Source: Candidatus Bathyarchaeota archaeon (GTDB lineage Archaea > Thermoproteota > Bathyarchaeia > TCS64). From it: a stretch of DNA of 12,373 nt. Each line of letters opens with the position of its first letter. The first letter of the stretch is position 1. A program made the position numbers and the translations under genes. Where the stretch lies: NCBI GenBank assembly GCA_016934355.1, contig JAFGTA010000141.1, positions 1-12,373 on the forward strand. The letters run 5' to 3'. The notes below the pieces were generated by a model. The model saw only the letters and a program-made list of their open reading frames with translations, ran no database searches and was not told the origin of the DNA. This document shows, in pieces, positions 5,225-12,373 of the stretch.

Positions 5225-6660
5225 GCCTTACCACCACCCAATAGACGCAGGAAACGCTGATAAGCTTCGTCCCACGGCTCCGTCTCCCACGGGGCGTACA
5301 CCCGTAGCTCCACGCTCTCAGAAACGACGCGCCTCGCCTCCCAGACATCGACAAGCTCCCCGAGGGACACGAGCTGCACAGCCGCGTTGCCCAACGCAGT
5401 CGCCTCGACAGGCCCAGCCACGACCTGCGCCCCGGTGGCGTCCGCAGTCATCTGGTTCAGAACCCGGTTCAGTGAGCCCCCTCCGACGACGTGTATCACC
5501 CCGGGACTCGTCCCCGTGATCATCTCAAGCTGGTTAAACGCGTGCCTGTAGTTGAGTGCCAGGCTCTCGTAGACGCAGCGGATGTTCTCACCGATGGACA
5601 TGGGCGCTGCCTGCCCCGAGTCCCTGCAGTACTGGTTGATACGGGAAGTCATCTCGCCGGGTTCGTGGAAAACCGGGTTGTTGGGGTCGATGAGAGACCG
5701 GAGCGGAGCCGCCTTCTCGGCGGTCTCGTAGAGCTCGTCGTAGCCCAGAACGGAGCCCTTCATCCGCCACTCCCTCAGGAGCTCCTGCTCGAACCACAGC
5801 CCCGGCAGGTTCCTTAGGAGCCTGAAGGTGCCTCCGACGCCGCCCTCGTTGGTGAAGTTGCAGCGGTACACCTCGTCGGTGATCATAGGCTTCTCCACCT
5901 CGGTGCCTAGGAGGCTCCACGTGCCGCTGCTGATATACCAGAAGCCCCTGCTCTGGGCGGGCACGGCTGCCACCGCGCTCCCCGTGTCGTGGCACGCCGG
6001 AGTGGAGACCCTCAGCCCCATGCTCTCCCCGAGAACCTCGCCGGGGTGAACGGTCTCAGGGAAAATCTCCGACGGTATGTTCACCGCCTCCAGTATCTCG
6101 TGGTCCCAGCTCATCAGCCTCGGGTTATACATCTGAGTCGTCGAGGCGTGAGTGAACTCCGCCCTCCTCTCCCCTGTGAGCCAGTAGTTGAACAGGTCGG
6201 GGAACCCGAGGTACGCCCCAGCCCTCCTCAAGCCACTACTCCTCGACTTAACCATGCTCGCAAGCTGATAGAGTGTGTTAAGCTCAAGGAACTGGACGCC
6301 CGTCCTCTCAAAGATCTCCCTCTGGGGCATCCTCTTGAACACCCACTCCATCATGCCCCTCGTACGGGGGTCACGGTAGTGAACAGGGTCAGATATGAGG
6401 TTGCCCTCGGCGTCGAGGAGCCCGAAGTCGACGCCCCACGAGTCGATCCCCACGCTGGACGCGCCGCCCCGCGCCCACTCGATGCCCTTAACCGCCTCAC
6501 CCCAAAGCCGCTGAACGTTCCAGCGCAGGTGCCGGCCCCTAGTCACAGGGGTGTTGGGGAACCTGTGGACCTCCTCAAGGGTGAAGCCTTCGCCAGTGTA
6601 GGCGGCCTTCATCACCCGCCCCTGGGAGGCCCCCAGGTCGACGGCTATGACTTCTGTCAT
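5221..6660 (-). CDS. rhaB: FGGY-family sugar kinase, rhamnulokinase (RhaB) type
   Basis: A 479-residue two-domain kinase, close to the usual length of about 490. It should transfer phosphate from ATP to a ketose, classically L-rhamnulose to L-rhamnulose 1-phosphate. The N-terminal phosphate loop is VDLGASQGR (7-15; RhaB enzymes have DLGASSGR). GIDSWGVDFGLLD (71-83) follows, then the catalytic base region CHDTGSAVAAVPA with D225 (RhaB typically HDTASAVAAVP). Further on come SSGTWSLLG (245-252) and the C-terminal nucleotide-binding VIHVVGGGSLN. The RhaB subgroup is favoured over xylulo-, fuculo- or glycerol kinases by the HDT-SAVA and DLGAS signatures. It starts 2 nt after the isomerase stop and overlaps the phosphoesterase. 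Because its partner is FucI-like, the natural substrate may be fuculose or another 6-deoxyketose or pentulose. Confidence 0.87.
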   Translation of the reverse strand: MTEVIAVDLGASQGRVMKAAYTGEGFTLEEVHRFPNTPVTRGRHLRWNVQRLWGEAVKGIEWARGGASSVGIDSWGVDFGLLDAEGNLISDPVHYRDPRTRGMMEWVFKRMPQREIFERTGVQFLELNTLYQLASMVKSRSSGLRRAGAYLGFPDLFNYWLTGERRAEFTHASTTQMYNPRLMSWDHEILEAVNIPSEIFPETVHPGEVLGESMGLRVSTPACHDTGSAVAAVPAQSRGFWYISSGTWSLLGTEVEKPMITDEVYRCNFTNEGGVGGTFRLLRNLPGLWFEQELLREWRMKGSVLGYDELYETAEKAAPLRSLIDPNNPVFHEPGEMTSRINQYCRDSGQAAPMSIGENIRCVYESLALNYRHAFNQLEMITGTSPGVIHVVGGGSLNRVLNQMTADATGAQVVAGPVEATALGNAAVQLVSLGELVDVWEARRVVSESVELRVYAPWETEPWDEAYQRFLRLLGGGKA

Positions 6661-6662
6661 CC

Positions 6663-8306
6663 CTAGCCTACAGTTACGTCTCCGCAGATATGGACTTTTA
6701 CACCGAGCTCGTGGAACATGGCTGCCTTCGCCGCCAGCGCCCTGTCGGCCTCCTCGGCGCCCGGCGCGTACACCACCTGAACATGGTTAGCCTTATGCCG
6801 AGCCATGAACTGGTCCCGCGAAACGCCGTGAAGCACGGCGCTCATTATAGGCCACTGCGGAGTCGTCGCCTCCCACCTGCGCCGAGTCTCCTCCGGGGGC
6901 AGCTCCACGACGGAGGCGCGCCCCATGTCGACGTGTAGGCCGCCGTCCATAACGAAGACGCGGCTCCACACTATCTCGCCGGGTTTGCTCTCGCCCTTTA
7001 GTGTGCCCCCGCCGAGAGGGAAATACATAGACGGCTGCCTCTCGCTGCTCGCCCCCCAATACCCGCCTTTGAAGTGGCTGGGCGGCGCTGAGCCGCTGAT
7101 GAGGAACACCCACACGTACTGGTCGCCATACCAGTCACCCCACCTGACGTCGTGAAGCGTGTTAGCGGGGTCGAGGTCCATCGCCTTCCACACCTTGTTA
7201 GTGACCAGCCCGTCGAGGCCGGCGCACTCGTCGACCTCGTTGAAGTGCGGAAGCGCCTCCCCCTTGTACAGCTCCTCGCCGGTCTCGGCGTGGTAGACGG
7301 GGGGCCTATCCACGTTGTTGAGCAGTCCCTCCGCGAGGTCGCTCGCGGGCGCCATGTCCTTGAGGCCCTGCTGGTACTGTATGCCGATGAGAGCGCAGCC
7401 GAAGCCGTCTGCGATCCTGACGGCTGCGACGTACATCTTGCACTGCTCAAGTATCTGGCGGTCGGTCAGCTCCGTCGCCTCGTCAACTCCTGTGACGAAG
7501 GTCATCCCCTTGGCGTCCAGCCAGCCCCTAACCGCCTGAGCCTCCGAGTCGCTGACCCCCCTCATGGCGGCTACCAGCGCCGACTGGCTGAGTCGTTCCT
7601 TGTATACGCCGAGGGGGTTGAGAAGCTCGTCGTCGATGATGGCGTTGTACATGCCCATGCAGCCCTCGTCGAATATCCCCATAACCGCCTTATCGTGCCT
7701 AAGCTGCCTCGCAAGCGACGCCCCCAGCTTGTATTCTTCTTTAGGCAGCCTCCCCGGGTCAAGGTCCCTGACGTGCCTAGTTTCGTGGGTGATCTTTCCC
7801 TCCTTCAGCCACTGCCTGATGCCCTTGAGGAAGAACTCGTCGTCGAAGTTCTCGCTCCAGATGGTGCTGTACTCTACACCCATCTTGGTGAGGCTCGCGT
7901 TGAGGTTCAGCATCCCTACGAGGCCAGGCCACTGGCCGCTCCAGTTAGCCATGGTGAGTATCGGCCCCCTGTGGTCGCGGAGCCCCGCGAGGACGTGGTG
8001 GCTGTACTGCCACACGGCCTCGGCTACGATGACGCGTGCGTCTTTGGGGATGTCCTTGAAGACGTCCATGCCCATCCTCTGGTTCCAGATGAAGCCGTGG
8101 CCCAGCTTCTCGTCGATGGGGTGGCCTCTCAGCACGTGGTAGCCCTCTTTCTCGAAGGCTGCCTTGATCTTGGCTTCCATCGCCTTCTGGGCGGGCCAGC
8201 ACTCCTGGTTGGCGCTGAGTCTGAGGTCCCCGCTCGTCACAAGAACTATCTCGTTGGACCCGAGGGGCTCTGGCTCCTTGATCTTAGGGACTGAATAACT
8301 CGACAT
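6663..8306 (-). CDS. L-fucose isomerase family protein (FucI-like)
   Basis: A 547-residue aldose-ketose isomerase expected to interconvert an aldose and its ketose with Mn2+. Against what I recall of E. coli FucI, the three metal ligands align: E360 in VDECAGLDG (E. coli TENDSLNG, E337), D386 in LHDVRWGDW (FADVRTYW, D361) and H508 in RHKANHVQVVYAPG (NWGANHGVLTIGHVG, H528). The FDEGCMGMYNAIIDDELL stretch at 212-229 corresponds to the FucI segment with SMGIAGSIVDHNFF. Overall identity is low and lengths differ (547 against 591), so the substrate could be L-fucose, D-arabinose, L-rhamnose or another sugar with matching stereochemistry. It heads a tight minus-strand cluster with the RhaB-type kinase 2 nt downstream. 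A TATA-like box 28 nt before the ATG implies a leaderless transcript in addition to any read-through from pyruvate kinase. Confidence 0.82.
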   Translation of the reverse strand: MSSYSVPKIKEPEPLGSNEIVLVTSGDLRLSANQECWPAQKAMEAKIKAAFEKEGYHVLRGHPIDEKLGHGFIWNQRMGMDVFKDIPKDARVIVAEAVWQYSHHVLAGLRDHRGPILTMANWSGQWPGLVGMLNLNASLTKMGVEYSTIWSENFDDEFFLKGIRQWLKEGKITHETRHVRDLDPGRLPKEEYKLGASLARQLRHDKAVMGIFDEGCMGMYNAIIDDELLNPLGVYKERLSQSALVAAMRGVSDSEAQAVRGWLDAKGMTFVTGVDEATELTDRQILEQCKMYVAAVRIADGFGCALIGIQYQQGLKDMAPASDLAEGLLNNVDRPPVYHAETGEELYKGEALPHFNEVDECAGLDGLVTNKVWKAMDLDPANTLHDVRWGDWYGDQYVWVFLISGSAPPSHFKGGYWGASSERQPSMYFPLGGGTLKGESKPGEIVWSRVFVMDGGLHVDMGRASVVELPPEETRRRWEATTPQWPIMSAVLHGVSRDQFMARHKANHVQVVYAPGAEEADRALAAKAAMFHELGVKVHICGDVTVG

Positions 8307-8330
8307 AGAGGAAAAATAGGCGTGAGGAGT

Positions 8331-8337
8331 GATAAAA
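8331..8337 (-). promoter_or_regulatory. TATA-like box of the sugar isomerase/kinase operon
   Basis: Minus strand TTTTATC is centred about 28 nt before the isomerase ATG at 8306, which predicts a transcript starting at or beside the start codon. The box lies directly next to the TAA stop of pyruvate kinase, so the operon can be driven separately from that gene. No Shine-Dalgarno motif precedes the ATG, consistent with leaderless translation. Confidence 0.5.
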
Positions 8338-8338
8338 C

Positions 8339-9772
8339 TTAGTCTCGGCGCCCCGCGTGGTACAGTATGTCGCTGACGCTGAGTATCTCCAGCGTCGTCG
8401 TGAGGCCGGGGGCGATGAGGGTCGACCCCGACACCAGGGCGATGACGTTGTCCTCATCGATGTAGCCCTCGTCTATACCCGTCCTCACCGCCCGGATGAC
8501 CAACTCGTCCCTGTCATCTGTCCACGGGACGTTCAGTGACTCCACGCCCCAGTAAAGATGCATCCTCCTGCTCACCCGAGGGTCTTTGGAGACCGCCAGT
8601 ATCCTTGTCTTCGGCCGGTGGGTGCTCACCATCAGGGCGCTGAAGCCGCTTCGGGTAACCACTATTATCGCGGAAGCCTCGACCGCCTCGACGGCCCTCG
8701 TAGCCAGCTCTCCAATAATGTTGGGCAGCAGGTTGCCCCTCTCCGACGGCTCCCTGTGAGTGATCTGCTCCTGGACCACCCAGCCTATGTTGTTCATGGC
8801 ACGCACCGCCTCCACAGGGTACTTGCCCACCGCCGTCTCCCCGCTGAGCATCACAGCGTCCGCGCCGTCCAGCAAAGCGTTAGCCACGTCGCTGGCCTCA
8901 GCTCTCGTGGGTCTCGGCGTGTGCATCATTGACTCCAGCATCTGGGTAGCGACGATCACAGGCTTGCCCAGACGGTTGCAGGCGGCTATGATCTTCTTCT
9001 GGAGGAGCGGCACCTCCCATGGAGGTATCTCGATGCCGAGGTCACCCCTCGCGACCATGATGCCGTCGCTGGCCCCTATTATCTCCCCGATGTTGTGGAT
9101 GGCGTCGCCGTGCTCGATCTTGCTTATCACAGGCTGGTCGCCGCCCGCGTCCGCGATCGCCCTCTGGACCGCCTGCACGTCCGACGCGTCCCTGATGAAG
9201 CTCGCGGCGAACCAGTCGCAGTCCATCTCGACGCCGAACCTGATGCCCAGCAGGTCCTTATCTGTGGGGGGCCTCAGGCTGAGCGACGCCCCCGGCGCGT
9301 TGAGCCCCTTCCTGCTGGAAACCTCTCCGCCGGAGGCGACGACTGTGTCGAAACCCCTCTTGTCACCGTCTACGCCTGTGATCTCCAGGTCGATCAAGCC
9401 GTCGTTTATGTAGAGGTGGCCGCCCACGTGTATCTCGGTGGGTAGCCTGTCGTAGCTGACGCTCATCTCCCTCCTGTTCCCGAGGATGGGCTCCGTGGTG
9501 AAGTGGATGCTGTCACCCTCCTCCAACAGGTGCGGCTTGTCGAGGTCGCCGAGCCTTATCTTCGGGCCGGGGAGGTCGACCATGATGCTGAGGTTGCCCA
9601 TGGACCTGAGCCTCTTGAACACAATCTTCTTCTCCTGAGGTGTGCCGTGGCTCATGTTTATCCTAGCGACGTCCATCCCGGCCTGCGCCATCGCCCCGAG
9701 CGTCTCCTTATCTTCTGAAGCTGGCCCTATCGTGCACACGATCTTGCTGCGTATGAAGGGAGGAATCCTCAT
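8339..9772 (-). CDS. pyk: Pyruvate kinase
   Basis: A 477-residue glycolytic enzyme converting phosphoenolpyruvate and ADP to pyruvate and ATP in the cytoplasm. The motifs run in the right order: SKIVCTIGPAS (9-19), VARINMSHG (35-43, with R37, N39 and S41), DLPGPKIR (66-73), VISKIEH (215-221, with K218 and E220; most homologues have KIEN), GIMVARGDLGIEIP (237-250, D244) and ATQMLESM (275-282, T276). The C-terminal regulatory-type domain (about 345-477) is complete, with no extra PEP-utiliser domain. The KIEH variant is a minor departure at a well conserved position. Length is normal. It starts with ATG at 9770-9772, diverging from the THEP1 gene, with a TATA-like box about 30 nt upstream. The isomerase begins 32 bp beyond its stop on the same strand. 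Confidence 0.97.
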   Translation of the reverse strand: MRIPPFIRSKIVCTIGPASEDKETLGAMAQAGMDVARINMSHGTPQEKKIVFKRLRSMGNLSIMVDLPGPKIRLGDLDKPHLLEEGDSIHFTTEPILGNRREMSVSYDRLPTEIHVGGHLYINDGLIDLEITGVDGDKRGFDTVVASGGEVSSRKGLNAPGASLSLRPPTDKDLLGIRFGVEMDCDWFAASFIRDASDVQAVQRAIADAGGDQPVISKIEHGDAIHNIGEIIGASDGIMVARGDLGIEIPPWEVPLLQKKIIAACNRLGKPVIVATQMLESMMHTPRPTRAEASDVANALLDGADAVMLSGETAVGKYPVEAVRAMNNIGWVVQEQITHREPSERGNLLPNIIGELATRAVEAVEASAIIVVTRSGFSALMVSTHRPKTRILAVSKDPRVSRRMHLYWGVESLNVPWTDDRDELVIRAVRTGIDEGYIDEDNVIALVSGSTLIAPGLTTTLEILSVSDILYHAGRRD

Positions 9773-9791
9773 CTCACATATCGGTGGACGC

Positions 9792-9839
9792 CCTGAGGTT
9801 AAAAGCGACTCGCAGCCCGGAAGCCTTCAAATCCTGAGG
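9792..9839. promoter_or_regulatory. Divergent promoter pair with shared CCTNAGG motif
   Basis: For pyruvate kinase, the minus strand reads GCTTTTAA (9806-9799) followed at once by CCTCAGG (9798-9792). For the THEP1 gene, the plus strand reads CTTCAAAT (9825-9832) followed at once by CCTGAGG (9833-9839). Both AT-rich boxes sit about 30-33 nt before their start codons. Identical placement of a palindromic CCTNAGG directly downstream of each box suggests one factor may control both genes. Confidence 0.45.
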
Positions 9840-9861
9840 AGCCGATACAGAGGCGATCACG

Positions 9862-10422
9862 GTGAGTGAGAAGCCCCGCGTCTTGATTATACACGGCCCG
9901 ATAGGGTGCGGGAAGACTCAGAGAGCCCTTGAGCTGGCAGAGAAGGCTAGAGAGGCTGGCGTCAGGGTACTCGGGATTGCTAGCCTGAGGCTCATGGACG
10001 GCGACGAGACAATAGGCTACGAGGGGCTTGACCTATCCACCGGCTCAAGGTTCCCAATGGTCATGCTCAGCACACTAGCCGAGGGAGAAGAATGGAGGAA
10101 GCTCGGGAAATGGAAGTTCTCCTTCAGTGACTCGGGCTTCGGCGAGGCGAACAGGATTCTGACGGAGGCAGCCACTGAGATGGACGACGAGACCATGGTG
10201 GTAGCCGACGAGTACGGGCACATCGAGCTCCTCGGCCAAGGCATCCACCCCGGCTTCACCCGGGTCTTGGAGTCTCTCAGCCATGGGGGACGCCTCATAG
10301 TCCTCTGCAGGACCGACAAGGTGGACGCAGTGCTTGGTTTGCTGCCGGATGCGACTCGTGTAATGGCTTTGGAGGCGGACCGCGTCGACTTCTGGGAGAG
10401 CCTCGGCGACTGTTTTATCTAG
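9862..10422 (+). CDS. THEP1-family P-loop nucleoside-triphosphatase
   Basis: A 186-residue soluble P-loop protein. The Walker A motif is GPIGCGKT (12-19) near the N-terminus. The Walker B region is MVVADEYGHIEL (112-123), with D116 and E117, matching the DEiG-mEl signature of the NTPase_1/THEP1 family, followed by a Gly-rich turn and a typical arginine finger-like LCRTDK (148-153). Characterised members hydrolyse NTPs slowly in vitro; the cellular role is not established, and some relatives lie near molybdenum genes. Here it sits 43 bp upstream of a molybdenum hydroxylase large subunit on the same strand, which fits a role in cofactor or enzyme maturation, but only by association. GTG at 9862 is the start that places the P-loop at the usual distance. 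No ATG lies upstream in frame before the promoter. Confidence 0.82.
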   Translation: MSEKPRVLIIHGPIGCGKTQRALELAEKAREAGVRVLGIASLRLMDGDETIGYEGLDLSTGSRFPMVMLSTLAEGEEWRKLGKWKFSFSDSGFGEANRILTEAATEMDDETMVVADEYGHIELLGQGIHPGFTRVLESLSHGGRLIVLCRTDKVDAVLGLLPDATRVMALEADRVDFWESLGDCFI

Positions 10423-10428
10423 ACGTTA

Positions 10429-10461
10429 GACAGAGTTCACCCCATCTCAACGTGAAGTGTC
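10429..10461 (+). promoter_or_regulatory. Possible leader hairpin before the molybdopterin dehydrogenase gene
   Basis: GACA (10429-10432) pairs with TGTC (10458-10461) and TTCAC (10436-10440) pairs with GTGAA (10452-10456), with a small internal bulge and an 11-nt loop. The structure ends 4 nt before the ATG at 10466. It may influence translation; chance pairing in a 43-bp gap cannot be excluded. Confidence 0.3.
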
Positions 10462-10465
10462 CCAC

Positions 10466-12373
10466 ATGGAGTACGATAAAATATTATCCGAGGTTCTTGG
10501 TAGGAAGGAGTTCCTGGTCGTCGGCAGGAACGTCATCAGGACAGACGCCCTCGACAAGGTGCTCGGCAGAGCCAGGTACACTGCGGACTACATACCGAAG
10601 GGCACGACGCTTCTGAAGGTCTACCGCAGCACAGTCCCCCACGCATTGATAAAGAGCGTAGACACGGCAGAGGCGCTGAAGGTGCCGGGCGTGGATGCCA
10701 TCTACACGGGCGCAGATGTTACAGGTAACAACCAGATCGGGTATGCTCTCCCGGATCAGCCTTTCCTCAACGACGAGAAGGTCCACTTCATAGGTGACCC
10801 GATAGCGCTGGTGTGCGCCAAGGACGAGTACGCGCTGGAGAAGGCGTTCGAGAAGATACACGTCAGGTACGAGGCTCTCCCTGCAGCCCTTGACATCGAC
10901 GCGGCTCTAGCCGACGGCGCCACGGACATCCACGAAGGCGGGAACATCGCCCTCACAACCAAGATAAGGAAGGGCGACGCGGAGAAGGGCTTCGAGGCGG
11001 CGGATGTGGAGGTCGAGGAGACCTACTGGAGCCCCTACCAGGACCACATGTACCTCGAAACCGAGGCCGCGTACGCCATCCCCGAATCCGGCAAGGTGAC
11101 TGTCATCGGGAACGGCCAGAGCCCCTTCCTCATAAGGGAGAAGGTGGCATACGTCCTCGGCTGGGACCTCAACCAGGTAAGGATCATACAGGCGTTGACG
11201 GGCGGGGCCTTCGGCGGCAAGGACGACCAGGGTCCACTGGTCTGCGCCTATGCCGCGTTCGCCGCGACGAAGCTCGGCAAACCGGTGGCTCACGTCTGGG
11301 ATAGGACCGAGTCCCTCTCCTACAGCAACAAGCGGTTCCCAGCAAGGATAAAGTACAGGTCCGGTGCGGACAAGAAGGGAAAGGTAACGGCGGTTGACGT
11401 CGACATCACCCTCGAATGCGGCGCCTACGCTAACAGGGCGCCGTTCTGGCTGTGGAGGCAGACCGCCCACGCCGCAGGCCCCTACGAGGTCGACAACTGC
11501 AGTGTAGACGGGCGGGCCGTCTACACCAACAAGGTCTACGGCGGCAGCTTCAGGGGCTTCGGGGACTTAGCGCTACACTTCGCAGCCGAGAACCAGATGG
11601 ACAGGCTCGCGTACGAGCTGGGCATGGACCCCATCGAGCTGAGGCTCAGGAACGTGCTCAAGGTGGGCAGCCGAACCACGTGCGACCAGGTGCTGGACCA
11701 CAGCGTCGGCATCGAGCAGTGCCTCAAAGCGGTGAGGGACGCTTCAGAGTGGAGCAAGCACAGGGAGCCTGTCTGGGAAGGCAGTAAGGTCAGGGGCTAC
11801 GGCGTCGGGTTAGCCTACCACGGGATCAGTACAAGCCGTAGCACGCCGGACTGGAGCGCCGCCAGCCTCCTGTTGAACCAGGACGGCAGCGTCACCTACA
11901 GGACCGGCATCGTCGAGATTGGGCAGGGAAGCCCATTCGGCCACGTCAAGATTGTGAGCGAGATCATCGGCGTGCCCCCCGAGGGCATCAGGATCGAGCT
12001 CCCGGACACCGACAGCACACTCAACGCCAAGCCCACCCACGGCAGCCGCGGCCTCATGCTGGGGGGCACCGCGGCGGCTAAGGCGGCCCTCAAGCTCCGC
12101 GAGAACATGGTGGCCTGCGCTTCCGAGCTTTTCGAGGTACCAATTGACCGGATCAACCTTGAAAACGGCAAAGCCTACGACAAGAAGGACCCAGAGACCA
12201 GCATCACGGTAAAGGAGCTCGCGGAGGAGATGTATAACCGCGGCTATGACCCCGGCGCCTACGGTTACTTCAAGGCGCCTAAACGGTTCTTCGACCCCGA
12301 GACGGGGCTGGGCGTCAACTACAGCGTCTACACCTTCGCCGCCACAGTAGCCGAGGTCGAGGTCGACACCGAG
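10466..12373 (+). CDS. Xanthine dehydrogenase family molybdopterin-binding subunit, N-terminal 636 residues
   Basis: The frame is open from ATG at 10466 to the end of the window without a stop, so the gene continues to the right; family members run to about 750-790 residues. The N-terminal hammerhead domain (about 25-140) opens with GRNVIRTDALDKVLGRARYTADY. The molybdenum-binding domain shows GGAFGGK (246-252), SFRGFGDLALHFAAENQMDRLAYELGMDP (361-389), EIGQGSPFGHV (484-494) and DTDSTLNAKPTHGSRG (514-529). The catalytic Glu near the C-terminus lies beyond the window. The loop before SFRGFG is YGG, without the cysteine of CO dehydrogenase (AYRCSFR), so it is more likely an aldehyde oxidase, xanthine dehydrogenase or related hydroxylase. 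FAD and 2Fe-2S subunits are not visible. An in-frame GTG three codons upstream (10457) is an alternative start. Confidence 0.92.
   Translation, partial: MEYDKILSEVLGRKEFLVVGRNVIRTDALDKVLGRARYTADYIPKGTTLLKVYRSTVPHALIKSVDTAEALKVPGVDAIYTGADVTGNNQIGYALPDQPFLNDEKVHFIGDPIALVCAKDEYALEKAFEKIHVRYEALPAALDIDAALADGATDIHEGGNIALTTKIRKGDAEKGFEAADVEVEETYWSPYQDHMYLETEAAYAIPESGKVTVIGNGQSPFLIREKVAYVLGWDLNQVRIIQALTGGAFGGKDDQGPLVCAYAAFAATKLGKPVAHVWDRTESLSYSNKRFPARIKYRSGADKKGKVTAVDVDITLECGAYANRAPFWLWRQTAHAAGPYEVDNCSVDGRAVYTNKVYGGSFRGFGDLALHFAAENQMDRLAYELGMDPIELRLRNVLKVGSRTTCDQVLDHSVGIEQCLKAVRDASEWSKHREPVWEGSKVRGYGVGLAYHGISTSRSTPDWSAASLLLNQDGSVTYRTGIVEIGQGSPFGHVKIVSEIIGVPPEGIRIELPDTDSTLNAKPTHGSRGLMLGGTAAAKAALKLRENMVACASELFEVPIDRINLENGKAYDKKDPETSITVKELAEEMYNRGYDPGAYGYFKAPKRFFDPETGLGVNYSVYTFAATVAEVEVDTE

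Noticed and set aside
5989..6666. 225-codon plus-strand open frame
   Set aside because: Antisense to the kinase gene, Pro/Arg/Val-rich, with no domain.
7152..8294. 380-codon plus-strand open frame
   Set aside because: It lies wholly antisense to the FucI-like gene, whose metal ligands and family alignment are clear. Long antisense frames are usual in GC-rich genes.
10907..11470. 187-codon minus-strand open frame
   Set aside because: Antisense to the molybdopterin dehydrogenase gene, which is continuous and motif-rich across this stretch.
10466..12373. CO dehydrogenase large subunit (CoxL)
   Set aside because: The AYRCSFR cysteine loop is absent (YGGSFRGFG instead), so only the wider xanthine dehydrogenase family is supported.

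Overview
This window looks archaeal, most likely from the Thermoproteota/TACK side, though the sequence alone does not fix the lineage. The support is: TATA-like boxes centred about 26-36 nt before several start codons, which would give leaderless or nearly leaderless mRNAs; heavy use of AGG (Arg) and ATA (Ile) codons in GC-rich genes; a THEP1-type NTPase; and a VapBC pair. There are no rRNA, tRNA, CRISPR or insertion-sequence features. Both ends cut through genes: a lemA-like gene on the left and a molybdopterin dehydrogenase gene on the right.

Left part (1-3022): the end of a LemA-family gene is followed with no gap by an HtpX-type membrane metalloprotease. A VapB/VapC toxin-antitoxin pair on the minus strand abuts htpX stop to stop. 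A class III (CaiB/BaiF) CoA-transferase then runs rightward. The 119-bp space between vapB and the CoA-transferase gene holds two dyads, each next to a TATA-like box.

Centre (3023-3575): a 553-bp non-coding region unlike its surroundings. It is A/C-rich on the plus strand and carries three copies of a 17-bp palindromic element (TTCCnnGTwACnnGGAA), several hairpins and an A8T6 tract. It precedes an M20 metallopeptidase/deacylase gene (3576-4733). This region is the best candidate for something undescribed: an operator array, an origin-like element or a non-coding RNA locus.

Middle-right (4730-9772): a minus-strand cluster. Pyruvate kinase is followed, after 32 bp containing a TATA-like box, by a FucI-type L-fucose isomerase homologue, then a RhaB-type kinase 2 bp on, then a small MJ0936/YfcE-type phosphoesterase overlapping by 4 nt. 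Isomerase plus FGGY kinase would turn a (deoxy)aldose into a phosphorylated ketose. No aldolase is present in the window, and the two enzymes come from different classical pathways, so the true substrate is open.

Right part (9773-12373): a divergent promoter region, with the same CCTNAGG motif abutting both TATA-like boxes, separates pyruvate kinase from a THEP1-family P-loop NTPase. That gene is followed after 43 bp by the first 636 codons of a xanthine dehydrogenase-family molybdenum-binding large subunit, which lacks the CO dehydrogenase active-site cysteine loop.
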